The notes beneath the pieces are model-generated. The model was not told the DNA's origin and made no database searches. It saw only the letters and a program-made list of their open reading frames with translations. A stretch of 64,000 bases of DNA from Pseudomonas muyukensis (GTDB lineage Bacteria > Pseudomonadota > Gammaproteobacteria > Pseudomonadales > Pseudomonadaceae), in assembly GCF_019139535.1 (NCBI RefSeq), contig NZ_CP077073.1:3686501-3750500 (forward strand), in the 5' to 3' direction. The translations under genes and the position numbers were made by a program. This document shows, piece after piece, positions 11,401 to 19,602 of the stretch. Numbering within the stretch: position 1 is the stretch's first letter; each line of letters starts with the position of its first letter.

Positions 11401-11543
11401 TCGTCTTCGACAGTTTTACGATCCACGATGACCGCTTCATGCTGGTGAACAAGTGCTCGAACCAGTAAGTATGCGGTAACCAAATCTTGGTAGGCATAGC
11501 CCCTATGAGCGGCACTCAAGGAGCCCATGTGTGTCGTAATCAA
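5448..11543 (-). CDS. Avs-like STAND NTPase with N-terminal Cap4-type nuclease
   Basis: This 2031-residue protein has three visible parts. Residues 9-70 hold the DUF4297/Cap4-like dsDNA nuclease pattern: AHRGYAYQD, then DDRFDDLEV, then RRQLKSS (Asp51/52, Gln65, Lys67). Residues 298-404 hold the NTPase core with Walker A GPGSGKS (303-309) and Walker B VVIIVDGLDH. The remaining 1500 residues are helical and repeat-like, as expected of a ligand-sensing C-terminus. This is the layout of antiviral STAND (Avs) proteins, in which phage protein binding drives oligomerisation and activates the nuclease. The start is TTG, 8 nt after AAGGAG; the in-frame ATG five codons later is too far from that site. 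Target specificity cannot be read from the sequence. Confidence 0.8.
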   Translation of the reverse strand: MITTHMGSLSAAHRGYAYQDLVTAYLLVRALVHQHEAVIVDRKTVEDDRFDDLEVTANGTRIRRQLKSSLNPDVALKLQDFTGHASSLRFDRLVQTFTQAGMDAADEYRLCATWQPPVIADALSALFEVSEAAGTFAGFTTKRYRIDSARIWPDAEGPRLSVLCPSKEGPAPLTRDQVVAFCERFIIELALPSATLDLDSPGPLEDLLLDLLKKDVGIGRYPNAERRPEDVAALAIHIATNARIQGERLTPGNVASRLMLRTDFGRVLQQFPIDNSVLQLRPHVRDDLAETVLQGGVHLILAGPGSGKSWELTQLADFLRNRGVVVAQHYCFLAPGDGLAEKRVSTNILFANLLGDIQDWLSEQESVSARQTFAAGADVLEESLQQVAESGSRVVIIVDGLDHIARVRSTSQSLNDNETDIVERLSTLALPEGVSLVIGSQPGEHLDPLRDRFKDSLHQHTLQAWQREEIFSLCDKHGVLQAFEDVAISDQGERDELLTLLASKAQGNPLYTRYLSVGLAEGLKSGRIQAPHEWLSSAPAFDGDITRYYQHLNLTASRNNVPVANILGVLDFSVTEAELKEIVGSLMQDYVPEALAMLSPILSHATGQGGVRIFHESFRRFILDELQAAGKSVRNILNPVIVWLESKDFFQDARSYRFLLPSLRRMGRDDEILERVSATFARDSLIHGHSRAAIENGVSLAADIAASSGNWPVLLRCAEIFRSLDMCFDEGTNRWHPYWVTYQALHGPHALAQRMLFDGEPTLDATQGLLACEAVEAQGAVAPWAEYLELWFDDQRSSHSDHFDPEAYLYEEEKVYLASLRGQLRLGYTFGVAREVCDQLYFEEELKFIFVRSLSSMLAHELPMSSVERLAGRVRIQSDQRFGLSDERACATWLGLSDVAWEASNFVAAADYANNALRHAEGAEQAVWCLERGGSIENGQPFLVEPYTLDIALDDNGHLHSTQPVRDWVASIRLHALTGNSQILDAERHRVEGDGWYRCWLRFVIASAEAEAAALQNSPSDSSAVFAELLGDVRPFVGSPRACDLYLIHSVIAESLARALRLPRTLEEWDYAISSISEVRLGIATQMDREDGGAISANTFFSILIPYAKHESASQLVVDALDRELVAEERDGGTYYSNHAEFSMRVAQALAVAGQPEAAASYWGNSCGFLLGYGFHKDTSLFDLIQSVSALKRGSSTAALDGLTKLQPLVRAVMNHTDGRETRHAPNAWFSALMAVDPVHGVRLLASTLARERGGESWITVAALTSVLKSLAETADPLLLDGVWSSILFEVDYDGGASKLVMERLVPLERLIPNSLSYVQERFTQLCAEVLDDAMRYRVDAVERLLKFASEHALTVPAALCDYRHPTPIVRSESRSLKNDTAGEELRPAFPQTRSYVDVLSTLRRLGATKISDSEIDGVVTLPLAYIISEMVEAGDELAARRLIHFYVHDTDYWFRDRYQAINGLAEALDNAGHVQLAAITYVLAYSCAKGGGGWHNVGDRKHAASVDRALELDPAQAWQVLADETARKLRSGNVHGVTQRLVEQLAEWEVPGIASQAWAEAFNVMERRLPLPGRYLGFESLEADDCDWSVEEALISLLLNRLGNPVLPRKGLVLSAIARLLRDRTHLFARPLSHWLLADTSVSSLHLMLRVLIESPVDLSNLITDVSPELMLCAESDSWAVARMAQALLARIDVTVADRTESTMSSSPVVHQPLRMIAALEQYEVMEFLSQSWPDLPYILEERLNNIAWSDSTPGRERWQLSAGRNGSARLSAQVLLWQMEIYLSILDSMLVSLPRPEGLPEGFESELDEEILRYILPNIPAHLMAVASRTPRPKWEPSARNGLNPIVTVADDDPEYSGWIRLGFYEVEHPQSSRTESGRQRTTTRMGGIVAVHPDESVPPNAFPFNEGHIEDWMIITGSPDEIMDERGPWLVSLSPIEDWLGRASLLVPPASLQMLADLHHCAYAGSMKWVDAAGNLAVVQRTWRVHSDQISIQDSYYIEGCDVLMRPDLIPILNQAYGPWLAELSQVM

Positions 11544-11676
11544 ATTTCCCGCTCCTTTTTAAAGCCCGGCACTAGGGCCCTCCTTCACTGGCTACACATA
11601 TTAAGCTACTGATGGCTTTCTGGTTGCTCTTTGCAAAATGCTTTTAGGTTCTGTATGTATGAAAACCTTTGAAACC

Positions 11677-12024
11677 TCACCGGAGCCTCTGCTCCAGTGC
11701 CAGGTTGTAGTCGTACTTGATCAAGCTATAGATCTTGATGTGCGGGTCGTCCACCGCCAGCTCGAACATGCACAGTACGCCATCAGCACTCGTGAACATG
11801 TGCTGGGAGTTAAAGCTCAAAGCCAGCTTCTGGGCACCGTATTCAAAGGTGACGGCACGGTTGGCAATTGCCTCGATTTGATTACTGGTGGTCGATACGC
11901 TCTTGAAGCGGAAAACCAGCGACGCCGCCATGTCCAGGATCTTACCGATAAAGAAGCTTTCCTCCTCTAGCTCCCGCTCCGGCACGGCGTGGAACTCCTT
12001 GCTGCCAACGACGTGCAGAATCAT
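11677..12024 (-). pseudogene. Truncated nucleoid-associated protein (NdpA/YejK-like)
   Basis: The 115 codons resemble the N-terminal third of the nucleoid-associated protein family: residues IKRMILHVVG around the start, then FFIGKILDMA and FNSQHMFTSADG. Full members are about three times longer. Here the frame stops at 11677 after LEQRLR with no continuation toward the STAND gene promoter. A few codons upstream of the ATG (encoding LSIKR) still match the family, so the true start was probably slightly upstream at a non-ATG codon. Members occur in defence islands as well as in the core genome. It is called a remnant from length alone. Confidence 0.5.
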
Positions 12025-12044
12025 GCGTTTGATCGACAGGGATC

Positions 12045-12390
12045 GCCGTTCTTCTTCGGAAAAAATTCACGCTCCGTTCAGTGCTTGAGGTCGGCCAGGT
12101 TGGATACCCCTCCTGACCCGAAGTCAAAGTCGCATCGACCTTCACGAGCGCTACCGATCCGGATCGGGTCGAAGGCACATGCTGGACGGCGTCAGCAGCC
12201 AAATACTGGACGGAGAATATGTCGAGCATGGAAATACTGGCAAGCAGCCATCCTCGTGAAGCGGGCTTGAAAACAATCTTTCCGTCAAGTGCGAGCTTAT
12301 ATGTGAGCGTACCGACATCACACTTGCTGTCTTTCCCCTGCCCGCAAGGTATCGAGCCTCGTATCCCGGGAAGCGGTGAAACTCATTCTG
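12045..12390 (-). other. Possible decayed coding remnant, unrecognised
   Basis: On the minus strand one frame stays open for about 100 codons with protein-like composition, including CGQGKDSKCDVGTLTYKLAL and LLASISMLDIFSVQY. It lacks a usable start, since a TGA lies just before the open stretch. It might be the tail of a small envelope lipoprotein, but I do not recognise the family. No other gene is visible between the NdpA-like fragment and prlF. Confidence 0.2.
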
Positions 12391-12497
12391 CCAAATTTCT
12401 GACCCTTAACCCTACTTGTGCCTGATCAGGAGAAACCAAGATTGACCATGTAAGGATTATTCCTTACAATTCATTCTGTACATCCGGGAGAACGCTC

Positions 12498-12815
12498 ATG
12501 CCTACCATCCACGAAATCGCCACGTTGACCTCGAAGGGGCAGATCACACTGCCCAAATCCGTACGTCAGCTACTGGGCATTGACACAGGTGGCAAGATTG
12601 CATTCGACGTACGCGGTGGTGAAATCGTGGTCAGCCGCGTAGAAACCACCCACGAAGACCCTGCCATCGGTGCGTTCCTGGGTTTGCTGGAGGCTGATAT
12701 CCGAGGCGGCCGCAACCTCACCACTCTGCCGGAAGACTTGGCGCAAACCATGCTCGCCAACGCAAACCACTCCGTAAACCTGGACGAAGATATCAATGGT
12801 GAGGTCGCGATCTGA
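12498..12815 (+). CDS. prlF: PrlF-type AbrB-fold antitoxin
   Basis: A 105-residue protein with the swapped-hairpin AbrB signature near the N-terminus (TLTSKGQITLPKSVRQLLGI) and an acidic tail (NLDEDINGEV). These are features of PrlF/SohA antitoxins that bind both YhaV toxin and the operon promoter. Its TGA overlaps the ATG of the toxin gene (TGATG), the usual coupling that keeps antitoxin ahead of toxin. An AT-rich stretch before it (about 12445-12480) is where an autoregulated promoter would sit. A GGGAGAA site precedes the ATG. Confidence 0.9.
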   Translation: MPTIHEIATLTSKGQITLPKSVRQLLGIDTGGKIAFDVRGGEIVVSRVETTHEDPAIGAFLGLLEADIRGGRNLTTLPEDLAQTMLANANHSVNLDEDINGEVAI

Positions 12816-13276
12816 TGCTGCGACATGGCTGGACACTGTTGTTCCATGAAGGAGTGACTTTACAGCTACGCAAATTGCAAGAAGCCGCCGTCCGAGCCGA
12901 GCAGAACGATCCGCAAGGTTTTGAGAGCAACGCCAACGTCAAGCTGTTTCGGGCATTGAGCCATCTGATCATGGAGGCTGTGCCTGCCGACCCAGGCCGT
13001 GATGAATTCCGCCAAGGCAACACGCTGGGCACCGCCTACAGACATTGGCGCCGCGCAAAAATCGGCAGGCGCTTTAGGCTGTTCTTTCGCTACGACTCAA
13101 GGTCCAAGGTCATCGTCTATGCATGGGTCAACGACGAAAATACCCTACGGTCGGCAGGCAGCAAATCCGATCCCTACGCCGTATTCGAGAAGATGCTGGG
13201 CCGCGGCAACCCTCCTGATGACTGGGATGCGCTGACTGCTGCGACGCGTAGCGACTGGGACGAGCCCAAAGCATAG
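12815..13276 (+). CDS. yhaV: YhaV-type ribonuclease toxin
   Basis: The toxin of the PrlF-YhaV pair, 153 residues, matching the usual family length. Recognisable stretches are HGWTLLFHEG at the N-terminus, the basic core GTAYRHWRRAKIGRRFRLFF, VIVYAWVNDENTLR, and the C-terminal NPPDDWDAL. YhaV is a RelE-like mRNA endonuclease that slows growth when PrlF is degraded. The gene appears intact. Its last 18 codons recur 21.6 kb downstream in a repeat at 34865, which places the 3' end of this gene at a past recombination site. Confidence 0.9.
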   Translation: MLRHGWTLLFHEGVTLQLRKLQEAAVRAEQNDPQGFESNANVKLFRALSHLIMEAVPADPGRDEFRQGNTLGTAYRHWRRAKIGRRFRLFFRYDSRSKVIVYAWVNDENTLRSAGSKSDPYAVFEKMLGRGNPPDDWDALTAATRSDWDEPKA

Positions 13277-13422
13277 CGTTCTGCGCCAGCCCCACCCCCG
13301 GTGCGTCCACTGTAATCCATTCATAGCTACTTTAAAAAAGGGTACATCTGGGGGTACAAAACTAATTCTCCATTCATAACCTTTTGATTTATATGAGTGT
13401 CCAGATGTTCTTCGGCGACCCT
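13220..13422 (+). repeat. Direct repeat A, copy 1 (yhaV 3' end plus integrase-arm-like sites)
   Basis: This block matches 34865-35092 closely, apart from about 25 extra bases in the other copy just after the yhaV stop. It contains the last 18 yhaV codons, the shared segment GCGCCAGCCCCACC, and two tandem GGGTACA-type sites (13340-13361). Such spaced GTACC/GGTAC repeats are typical of arm-type sites bound by P4-like tyrosine integrases. No integrase gene remains next to it. Confidence 0.75.
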
Positions 13423-13576
13423 GAGAGTCTTTAGGTGTCGTCGGATAGGCTGTTTTTCTGATTACTTCTGCCTTCCCACAGACCATGGAGCTCCATTCAC
13501 TTCCAGTGGGTTGCTACATTGGGGGCAAATCTGAGGGTATGCTTCGGATGGTTTGAAAATGATACCCCCAGTCTAA
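13401..13576 (+). repeat. Repeat B, copy 1 (island-end-like block)
   Basis: From TCCAGATGTTCTTCGGCGAC to the GATACCCCCAG segment, this block is repeated in diverged form at 29262-29440; shared stretches include GACCCTGAGAGTCTTTAGG and TTGCTACATTGGGG. Its first part also appears near 31174 and 35070. The rest of the gap to the next gene (13577-13934) shows no convincing gene or RNA. Confidence 0.65.
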
Positions 13577-13934
13577 GGTCCATCTTTAAGGGGCCGGCGA
13601 CCACGCCTTCCCGACTCCACTGCCGAAGGCCATGGTGTTCACTTAATACGCGGGCAACATCACCCTTAATGCTGGAGTTTGGAAGGTGACTTTGCCGAAC
13701 GCTTACAAACAGAAATCGAATACTCCACATCCTTCACCAGCGCCCTCGCTATCCCGCTCAAGTAATCGCTGCCCAGACCAGGCCACAATCCTGCCCTATA
13801 CCTGCCTACTGCATCCAGGTCCTAGTCACTGCCGCCTAGCCGCCAGAATATCGGCACTCATTGCAATTTGATATCACTGTAAGCAAAAATCGGATCCACA
13901 TATGTCTGAATTGGTCATTTGCTGAGGGGTGGTA

Positions 13935-15650
13935 ATGAGCAGGATTGGCGTCAACTCAATCACGGTGCGGCTGCTGAGGCCGAACTTGGATCCAGAGGAT
14001 GGCCTCAGCCCGAAATATCGGCCAAGTGGCGCTAAGGAGTTGAAGGGGCAAGACTGGGAGGGTGGCGGAGAAGGCATCCTCTACTATGGCCAGGTGTATG
14101 ATCGAACTCCTGAATGGCTGGCCCTGCTCGAGCCCCACATCTCAGATCCTCTCAGAAGCCTGCACTCCAGCGGTTCTGCAGCCATCCTCTTTTTGTACGT
14201 ACAAAACCGCTGGATGGTCCTTTGTTTTGGCTATGCCCACCTCGCGCTGGAGGAAGATGCCTTCGTTCACCAATTTGGACTGAAGGTGGCGCTCAACACT
14301 GTGCCGCGAGGTAGCTTGCTTAGCCTCGATCTCGCCACCCCAGACGCGGTGACATTTCAGAAGCGGATACAAGCCAGCAAACTCTCGGATTTCAGCCAGT
14401 TTGGTATGGACACACTACGAGACCTGGCCAGAGTGGCGGGCGGTCAGCCCAGTGACAATGGATTTGCCAAGTTTGTTGCCGGCAAAGACGCGCTAAGCCT
14501 AGACGCCCCGCTGGCTCCGTCCGAGTTTCACGACAAGTGCGCGGAAATTCTTAAGGCTTATAAGTCAATCACCTACAAACGCGATTACGCCTGGTTTGAC
14601 AACGTCAGGGAGGAGACCAGTTCTGAGCGGTTGAAGATCCTGGATCGGCAGCTCTACAGCGAGATTCGTGCGATCCGCGGAGGCGCCAACAGCCTACTGC
14701 ACATGTCCCCTCCAGAGATCCTTGATTACCAAGAGGGCGCGGATCTGGGGTACACCGGTTTTGGTAGCCGCAAAAGCGAGTTCACCAAGCTATCCATCAC
14801 CGATTACGTGGACGAGCTAAATCGGCTGACCTGTGCCCACACGATGGACGTCATGAAGTCCTCGCATCGGGTTCGTTCCGTGAGCAAAAAGTCTGGCGAA
14901 CCGATTGGTTGGAAGGTTTATGACTGCCTGAACTGGGAGTACACGCTAACCAAGCCGACTCGGACGCACTACGTGCTATTTGCAGGCAAATGGTACGAAA
15001 TTTCGGCGACCTTCAAAGATTTGGTCGAAAAACATTTCGATAAAATTCCGGATTTCAGCATTATCGGTCGAACTTCATGCCTGAACGAAGAAGAGCTGAT
15101 TGCAGACATCACTGATACACGCTCCGACCTGATCAAGCTAGACCGCACCAAAATCAACCCCGAGGGTGTCACTTCAGGCAATCTTGAGCCTTGTGACTTC
15201 TACTCCAACGACAAGATCTTCATCCACCTGAAAGATGGCGGCTCCTCGGGCCCGATCAGTCACCTGTGGATGCAAGGTGTTGTCAGTGCTGAGGCCTTCG
15301 TGGCAGATAGCAAGTTCCGCACGAAGCTGAAGGACACTGTCTCAAAGACCAAGGGTGGGAGCGCATTTTTGAAGTCACTCCCGGACGGGCGAAAATCTGA
15401 CTTCAATCGCAGCGACTACACCGTAGTGTACGGAATCATGCGGCCACCCTATAAAGGCGGTTCGTTGGGAATCCCCTTCTTCAGCAAAGTTAGCCTCATG
15501 GCAGCTTGTGATCGACTGCGACGCACGGGTATGAAGATCGGTAAAGAGCTGATCGAGAAGATTCCACCTACAGCAGGTGCGTCAACCAAGACAAAAAAAG
15601 CAAAGGCCGCGACTAAGGCAGGGGCCGCGAAGCCCTCCATAGCGCCTTGA
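13935..15650 (+). CDS. TIGR04141/DUF6119 sporadically distributed protein
   Basis: Residues from the N-terminus onward follow the layout of the TIGR04141 family: a strand-rich start (ITVRLLR), the core FLYVQNRWMVLCFGYAHLAL, FVHQFGLKVALN, then RIQASKLSDFSQFGMDTLRD and VAGKDALSL. The middle has YAWFDNVREE and the C-terminal half LNWEYTLTKPTRTHYVLFAGKWYEI (cited as YVLFAGKWYEI). The family is patchily distributed and found in defence neighbourhoods; its biochemistry is not known to me. ATG 13935 is chosen because GAGGGG ends 5 nt upstream; a GTG six bases earlier is the alternative. The Lys/Ala-rich last 30 residues look disordered. It lies 169 bp before the Wadjet operon and may be a separate system. 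Confidence 0.75.
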   Translation: MSRIGVNSITVRLLRPNLDPEDGLSPKYRPSGAKELKGQDWEGGGEGILYYGQVYDRTPEWLALLEPHISDPLRSLHSSGSAAILFLYVQNRWMVLCFGYAHLALEEDAFVHQFGLKVALNTVPRGSLLSLDLATPDAVTFQKRIQASKLSDFSQFGMDTLRDLARVAGGQPSDNGFAKFVAGKDALSLDAPLAPSEFHDKCAEILKAYKSITYKRDYAWFDNVREETSSERLKILDRQLYSEIRAIRGGANSLLHMSPPEILDYQEGADLGYTGFGSRKSEFTKLSITDYVDELNRLTCAHTMDVMKSSHRVRSVSKKSGEPIGWKVYDCLNWEYTLTKPTRTHYVLFAGKWYEISATFKDLVEKHFDKIPDFSIIGRTSCLNEEELIADITDTRSDLIKLDRTKINPEGVTSGNLEPCDFYSNDKIFIHLKDGGSSGPISHLWMQGVVSAEAFVADSKFRTKLKDTVSKTKGGSAFLKSLPDGRKSDFNRSDYTVVYGIMRPPYKGGSLGIPFFSKVSLMAACDRLRRTGMKIGKELIEKIPPTAGASTKTKKAKAATKAGAAKPSIAP

Positions 15651-15819
15651 AACCCTCAATGAGCTCGCCAGTGGGCGCCACTTGCCGTCAGATGGAAAGG
15701 CCCACTCGCTGCTCGTCCACGTTTATACATTCCCTAACCTGGTAGCCATCCACACGCCCTGTCCACCCGTGTGGATTCGCTTGGTGATGGCTGGCCCTGG
15801 GTAAAGCAAAGGAATTGCG

Positions 15820-18800
15820 ATGAATATTGAAACACATAACGCTGGTCTCGACCTTCTGGTACCAGAGGACGTAATGACCGAGGAGCTGCCACTGCCGGCC
15901 CAAGAGCAAATTGAGCCGCCGCAGAACGCGCCGGAGGCGCTCTTCCGACTGATGAACATCCATCTCATCGATTCGCTTTCCCGCGGGAGAGTTCAGACGA
16001 TGGGTATTGATGGTGGCATGGCGCTGACCGGGCGCAACGGCCGAGGCAAGACTTCCCTCCTCTCTTTGGCGCTGCTCTTCGCTGGCGTTGAACCCCGCGA
16101 CGTGGTTTCGCAAGGCAAGGATTCGTTCATCGACTACTACCTACCGAACCAGACTTCCTACCTTGTGTATGAGTATGAACGTCCCGATGGTACCCGCCGG
16201 CTCGTGGTCGTGCTCAGCAACTCTACCGCCGACAAGATCCGTTTTCGGTTCGTGAACAGCCATTTCCGGCGTGACATGTTCGTCACCGATAACGGCCAGT
16301 TTGTACTCAACAAGGAGTTCCGCCAGCGCCTGATCTACCTGAAAATCCCCCATGCTGACAGACTGGTTGATACTTACATCGATTACAGGGCCATCATTCA
16401 GGGATGGCAGCCGCCGCACGTAGACCCTACGCATAGGCGCTATTTGCTTGGGATGTCGGACATGTACGGATTCACTACCTACAACCGTCCTTTGCGGCAT
16501 CTTGAGAAGCTCACCAAGGGTATGTTCTCTCGAAAGGCCAATTTTGATGATCTCCAGCAGGTGGTTGCCGACTGGGTTTTCGAAGGTAAACCTTCCGCCG
16601 GCATCCAAACAGAGCGCAAGCGTGTAGAAAACTGGCCACGAGACTACAACGCCTACCAAAGCATCAAGAACATTACCCCGCTGGTTGATGAGGCCAGGGA
16701 GCACCGAGCGAAACTCGAAGCCGCTGAGGATGCCATTCGAGAGGTCAAGGAAAAGTTCATCTTCCTTCAAGACCATCTTCGCTTCTCAAAAGCCCAGCGA
16801 GAGAGCGAAGAGTCCCTCAAGCAAACGTATCTTGAGCAAGAAGCTGTCGCCCATGAAGCGAATGCCCTGGAAATCACCAGGGCCATTCATAGCGCCAAGG
16901 CTGATATCGAATCTTACGATCGTAATCTCACTGAAATCGAAAGTGCTCGCCAGGATTACGAAAGCAAGGGGGTCGAGGAAAAGCGCGCACGTGCGGCTCA
17001 GAAAGCAGTTTTTGAGGACGCGCTCAGAAGTGTAAATACCAAACTGGATCTGGCCCTCGGCGCAGCGAGAGAGGTCAAGGCCAAATACGAGAAGCAGATC
17101 AACGAGGAAACCAAGCTACACAACGATTTCCACGCCGCTGCCATCGAGAAAACCAACACTCTTCGCGAACAGGCCCGGGACGCCGTGGCCAAGCTCGAAG
17201 AAGCATGTGAAGACGCCCTGAAAGTGCTGGACGACTCATCAGCCGATGAGCTTGCCAGGCTTGTGCTAGAGCTACAACAACACCATGGCGACATGGGACG
17301 AGCTCAGGCGTACGTCGCCAATCCTTCCGTAGACCCCTCAATTCAGGATGAAATCGATAAGAGAGACATCGAGCTCAGGGACGCAAACAAAGCCATCGGT
17401 GCCGCCCACGCAGGTGTCGCGGCGAAGCAGCGTGTCGTCAACGATCTGCAGGCCCAGTCTTCCAAATACGATCTGACGATCGAGGCTGTGAAACACTCAA
17501 TCGGCAAACAAAAAGACCTGATTGCCCAGATCCGACAAGCTCATGAGCCTGAACAGGATAGCCTTCTCGCGTTTCTACGAACCAATCGTCCAGGTTGGTC
17601 ACAAGACATCGCCAAAGTCATAAACCCCGATCTCCTCCATCGTAACGATCTTCACCCCCAGCTGACAGCCATATCTGAAAGCCTCTACGGGATCGCACTT
17701 GAGCTGGAATATGTCGATGCAGCTGACGAGGCAGATGAGTCGAAGCTTCGTGAAAAGCTTGAGGATGCCAACCAAGCCTTGATGGCGTTTGAAGCTCAGT
17801 TAGAACGCGCCGTTAATCAGCAGGTCGAGCTACGCAAAGAAGTTAAGACAGCATCCGAAGATCTATCGCTGGCGCACTCAGGCCTGACGAAGGCTAGATC
17901 AACGGCCCAAGGTTTGGAGAGACAAGTCGACGAGCTTAAAAAGCAGCTTCGTGAGTCACTGGACGAAGCTCGCCAGCTTGCTCAAGCGCAATTGGCAGAA
18001 TGCGAGCGCCTCCTCGGTCATGCTCAGAAAGCTCACGATGATCTGATCCAGCGTATCGCAAGTAAGAAGGCTGCCATCACCCACCAATGTAAACAGGACA
18101 TCTCGGCCGTCAACACTCGGCTTGGTTCTGGAGTTCGTGATATTCAAGCTGGCGTTGATGCTCACAAGAGTACCCGCGACACCAGCATCAAGTTCTATTT
18201 GGATCAACAGAATAAAGAACTCGCTGGCGAAGGCGCCGACGTGAACGTGATCACCGCCCTCGAGGGCGAGCGTGATGACCTAAGGAAGACGCTTGATGAG
18301 ATCAGCTCATGGAGCGAGCTCTTGTCCATGTGGCAAATCTGGAAAAACCAGATCTTCCCGCAGATCCCGGTGCTCCAGGCTAAGAAGGAGCAAAGCCAGG
18401 CAGACTTCGCACGAGACACCACTCGTTTAGAAGAGACTACAGCGGCCTGGCTACGAAAACGGCAGCAGGTACTCGACGCTATCAAAGAGTGTCGATCAGC
18501 TATCATAAGCATCGATGGGCAATTGATGATTGTCGCTACCTGTCTTGAGGAACGACTCAAAGCCTACGAATCCACCAGTCGCCATAATTCGTACGACACC
18601 GCATGGGAAGCCCTACCCTTGAGGGCTGCGATGGTCGCATTTCAGCAGCAAATCACTGAAGCTGAGACACAGCTGCGGAAGCTTACCTTCAAAATGCGCC
18701 ACGCTTTCCTCGACGTGCCGAACGCTGCTCCGTCGACTTACTTCCAAGATCGCCTCCACAACATCCGCACTGAAACTGGTGAGGATGTCGATGCCCGCGT

Positions 18801-19602
18801 GACCCTTCGAGTTGTCGAGGACTGGTTCGCCACTGAGCATGATAAGAGCCGGCGTCTTTTGGTCGCAGATGCCAAAACCATTTTCGGCGAAATCCAAGGC
18901 CTTCACCGTGAGCTGCAGACCTTCAACAAGAAACTCTCCAGCTTCAATACGTCCCTGCAAGAGCATCTGGAGCACAGCTCGACGGTCTTCGACAACCTCT
19001 CCGAACTGAAGATCTCCATCTACTCGGGTGTTGAAGAGCTCGACTATTGGTCTGTGATCAACAAAATCACCAATGACCGGGAGGAATGGACGCAGGAGGA
19101 CAGCCTGCCTAGCGTGGATGCCGTTGCCCATCTGAACGCGTTGCTCGCGATCTGGGATGGCAATCGTGGCATCAATGCTCAATTCAAATCGTTGGTCAGT
19201 ATCCGCGGCTCCGTGCGGGAACAGGGCAACTTCCGGCAGTTCCGCAATCGTACTGAACTCGAAAACATCTCGTCGAACGGTCTCAGTTACCTGGTGCTCA
19301 TCATCCTGTTCCTGGGGTTCATTGGTAAGGTTCGGGGCAACGCTCCTGTACAGCTGACCTGGTGTGTCGATGAGCTCAAGGCGATTGATGCCGAGAACAT
19401 CGTGTCGCTCTGCAACTACCTAGGCCAAAACAGAATCACTCTGTGCACCGCTTTCCCCGATCCTGACGCTGAGACGCTGATGCTGTTTGAACACAAGTAC
19501 AAATTGGATGCTGAACGACGCTTGGTGCATTGCGAACTCGCCCTAGAAAACGACGCAACCGATGACGGTGAGCTTGAGCTTGCCTGGAAGGACGGCGAAT
19601 GA
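15820..19602 (+). CDS. jetC: Wadjet SMC-like ATPase JetC (MksB-like)
   Basis: A 1260-residue SMC-like motor of a Wadjet plasmid-defence complex. Walker A is LTGRNGRGKTSLLSL (residues 69-83). About 900 residues of heptad-like coiled coil follow. The C-terminal head has a signature-like SNGLSYLVLIILFLGFIG and a Walker B region CVDELKAID. Wadjet complexes extrude DNA loops and hand small circular plasmids to the JetD nuclease. The start has AAGGAA five nt before the ATG. The last codons overlap the next gene by 4 nt (ATGA), and all four genes overlap, so one operon is certain. Only the gene order, with the ATPase first, is unusual. Confidence 0.85.
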   Translation: MNIETHNAGLDLLVPEDVMTEELPLPAQEQIEPPQNAPEALFRLMNIHLIDSLSRGRVQTMGIDGGMALTGRNGRGKTSLLSLALLFAGVEPRDVVSQGKDSFIDYYLPNQTSYLVYEYERPDGTRRLVVVLSNSTADKIRFRFVNSHFRRDMFVTDNGQFVLNKEFRQRLIYLKIPHADRLVDTYIDYRAIIQGWQPPHVDPTHRRYLLGMSDMYGFTTYNRPLRHLEKLTKGMFSRKANFDDLQQVVADWVFEGKPSAGIQTERKRVENWPRDYNAYQSIKNITPLVDEAREHRAKLEAAEDAIREVKEKFIFLQDHLRFSKAQRESEESLKQTYLEQEAVAHEANALEITRAIHSAKADIESYDRNLTEIESARQDYESKGVEEKRARAAQKAVFEDALRSVNTKLDLALGAAREVKAKYEKQINEETKLHNDFHAAAIEKTNTLREQARDAVAKLEEACEDALKVLDDSSADELARLVLELQQHHGDMGRAQAYVANPSVDPSIQDEIDKRDIELRDANKAIGAAHAGVAAKQRVVNDLQAQSSKYDLTIEAVKHSIGKQKDLIAQIRQAHEPEQDSLLAFLRTNRPGWSQDIAKVINPDLLHRNDLHPQLTAISESLYGIALELEYVDAADEADESKLREKLEDANQALMAFEAQLERAVNQQVELRKEVKTASEDLSLAHSGLTKARSTAQGLERQVDELKKQLRESLDEARQLAQAQLAECERLLGHAQKAHDDLIQRIASKKAAITHQCKQDISAVNTRLGSGVRDIQAGVDAHKSTRDTSIKFYLDQQNKELAGEGADVNVITALEGERDDLRKTLDEISSWSELLSMWQIWKNQIFPQIPVLQAKKEQSQADFARDTTRLEETTAAWLRKRQQVLDAIKECRSAIISIDGQLMIVATCLEERLKAYESTSRHNSYDTAWEALPLRAAMVAFQQQITEAETQLRKLTFKMRHAFLDVPNAAPSTYFQDRLHNIRTETGEDVDARVTLRVVEDWFATEHDKSRRLLVADAKTIFGEIQGLHRELQTFNKKLSSFNTSLQEHLEHSSTVFDNLSELKISIYSGVEELDYWSVINKITNDREEWTQEDSLPSVDAVAHLNALLAIWDGNRGINAQFKSLVSIRGSVREQGNFRQFRNRTELENISSNGLSYLVLIILFLGFIGKVRGNAPVQLTWCVDELKAIDAENIVSLCNYLGQNRITLCTAFPDPDAETLMLFEHKYKLDAERRLVHCELALENDATDDGELELAWKDGE

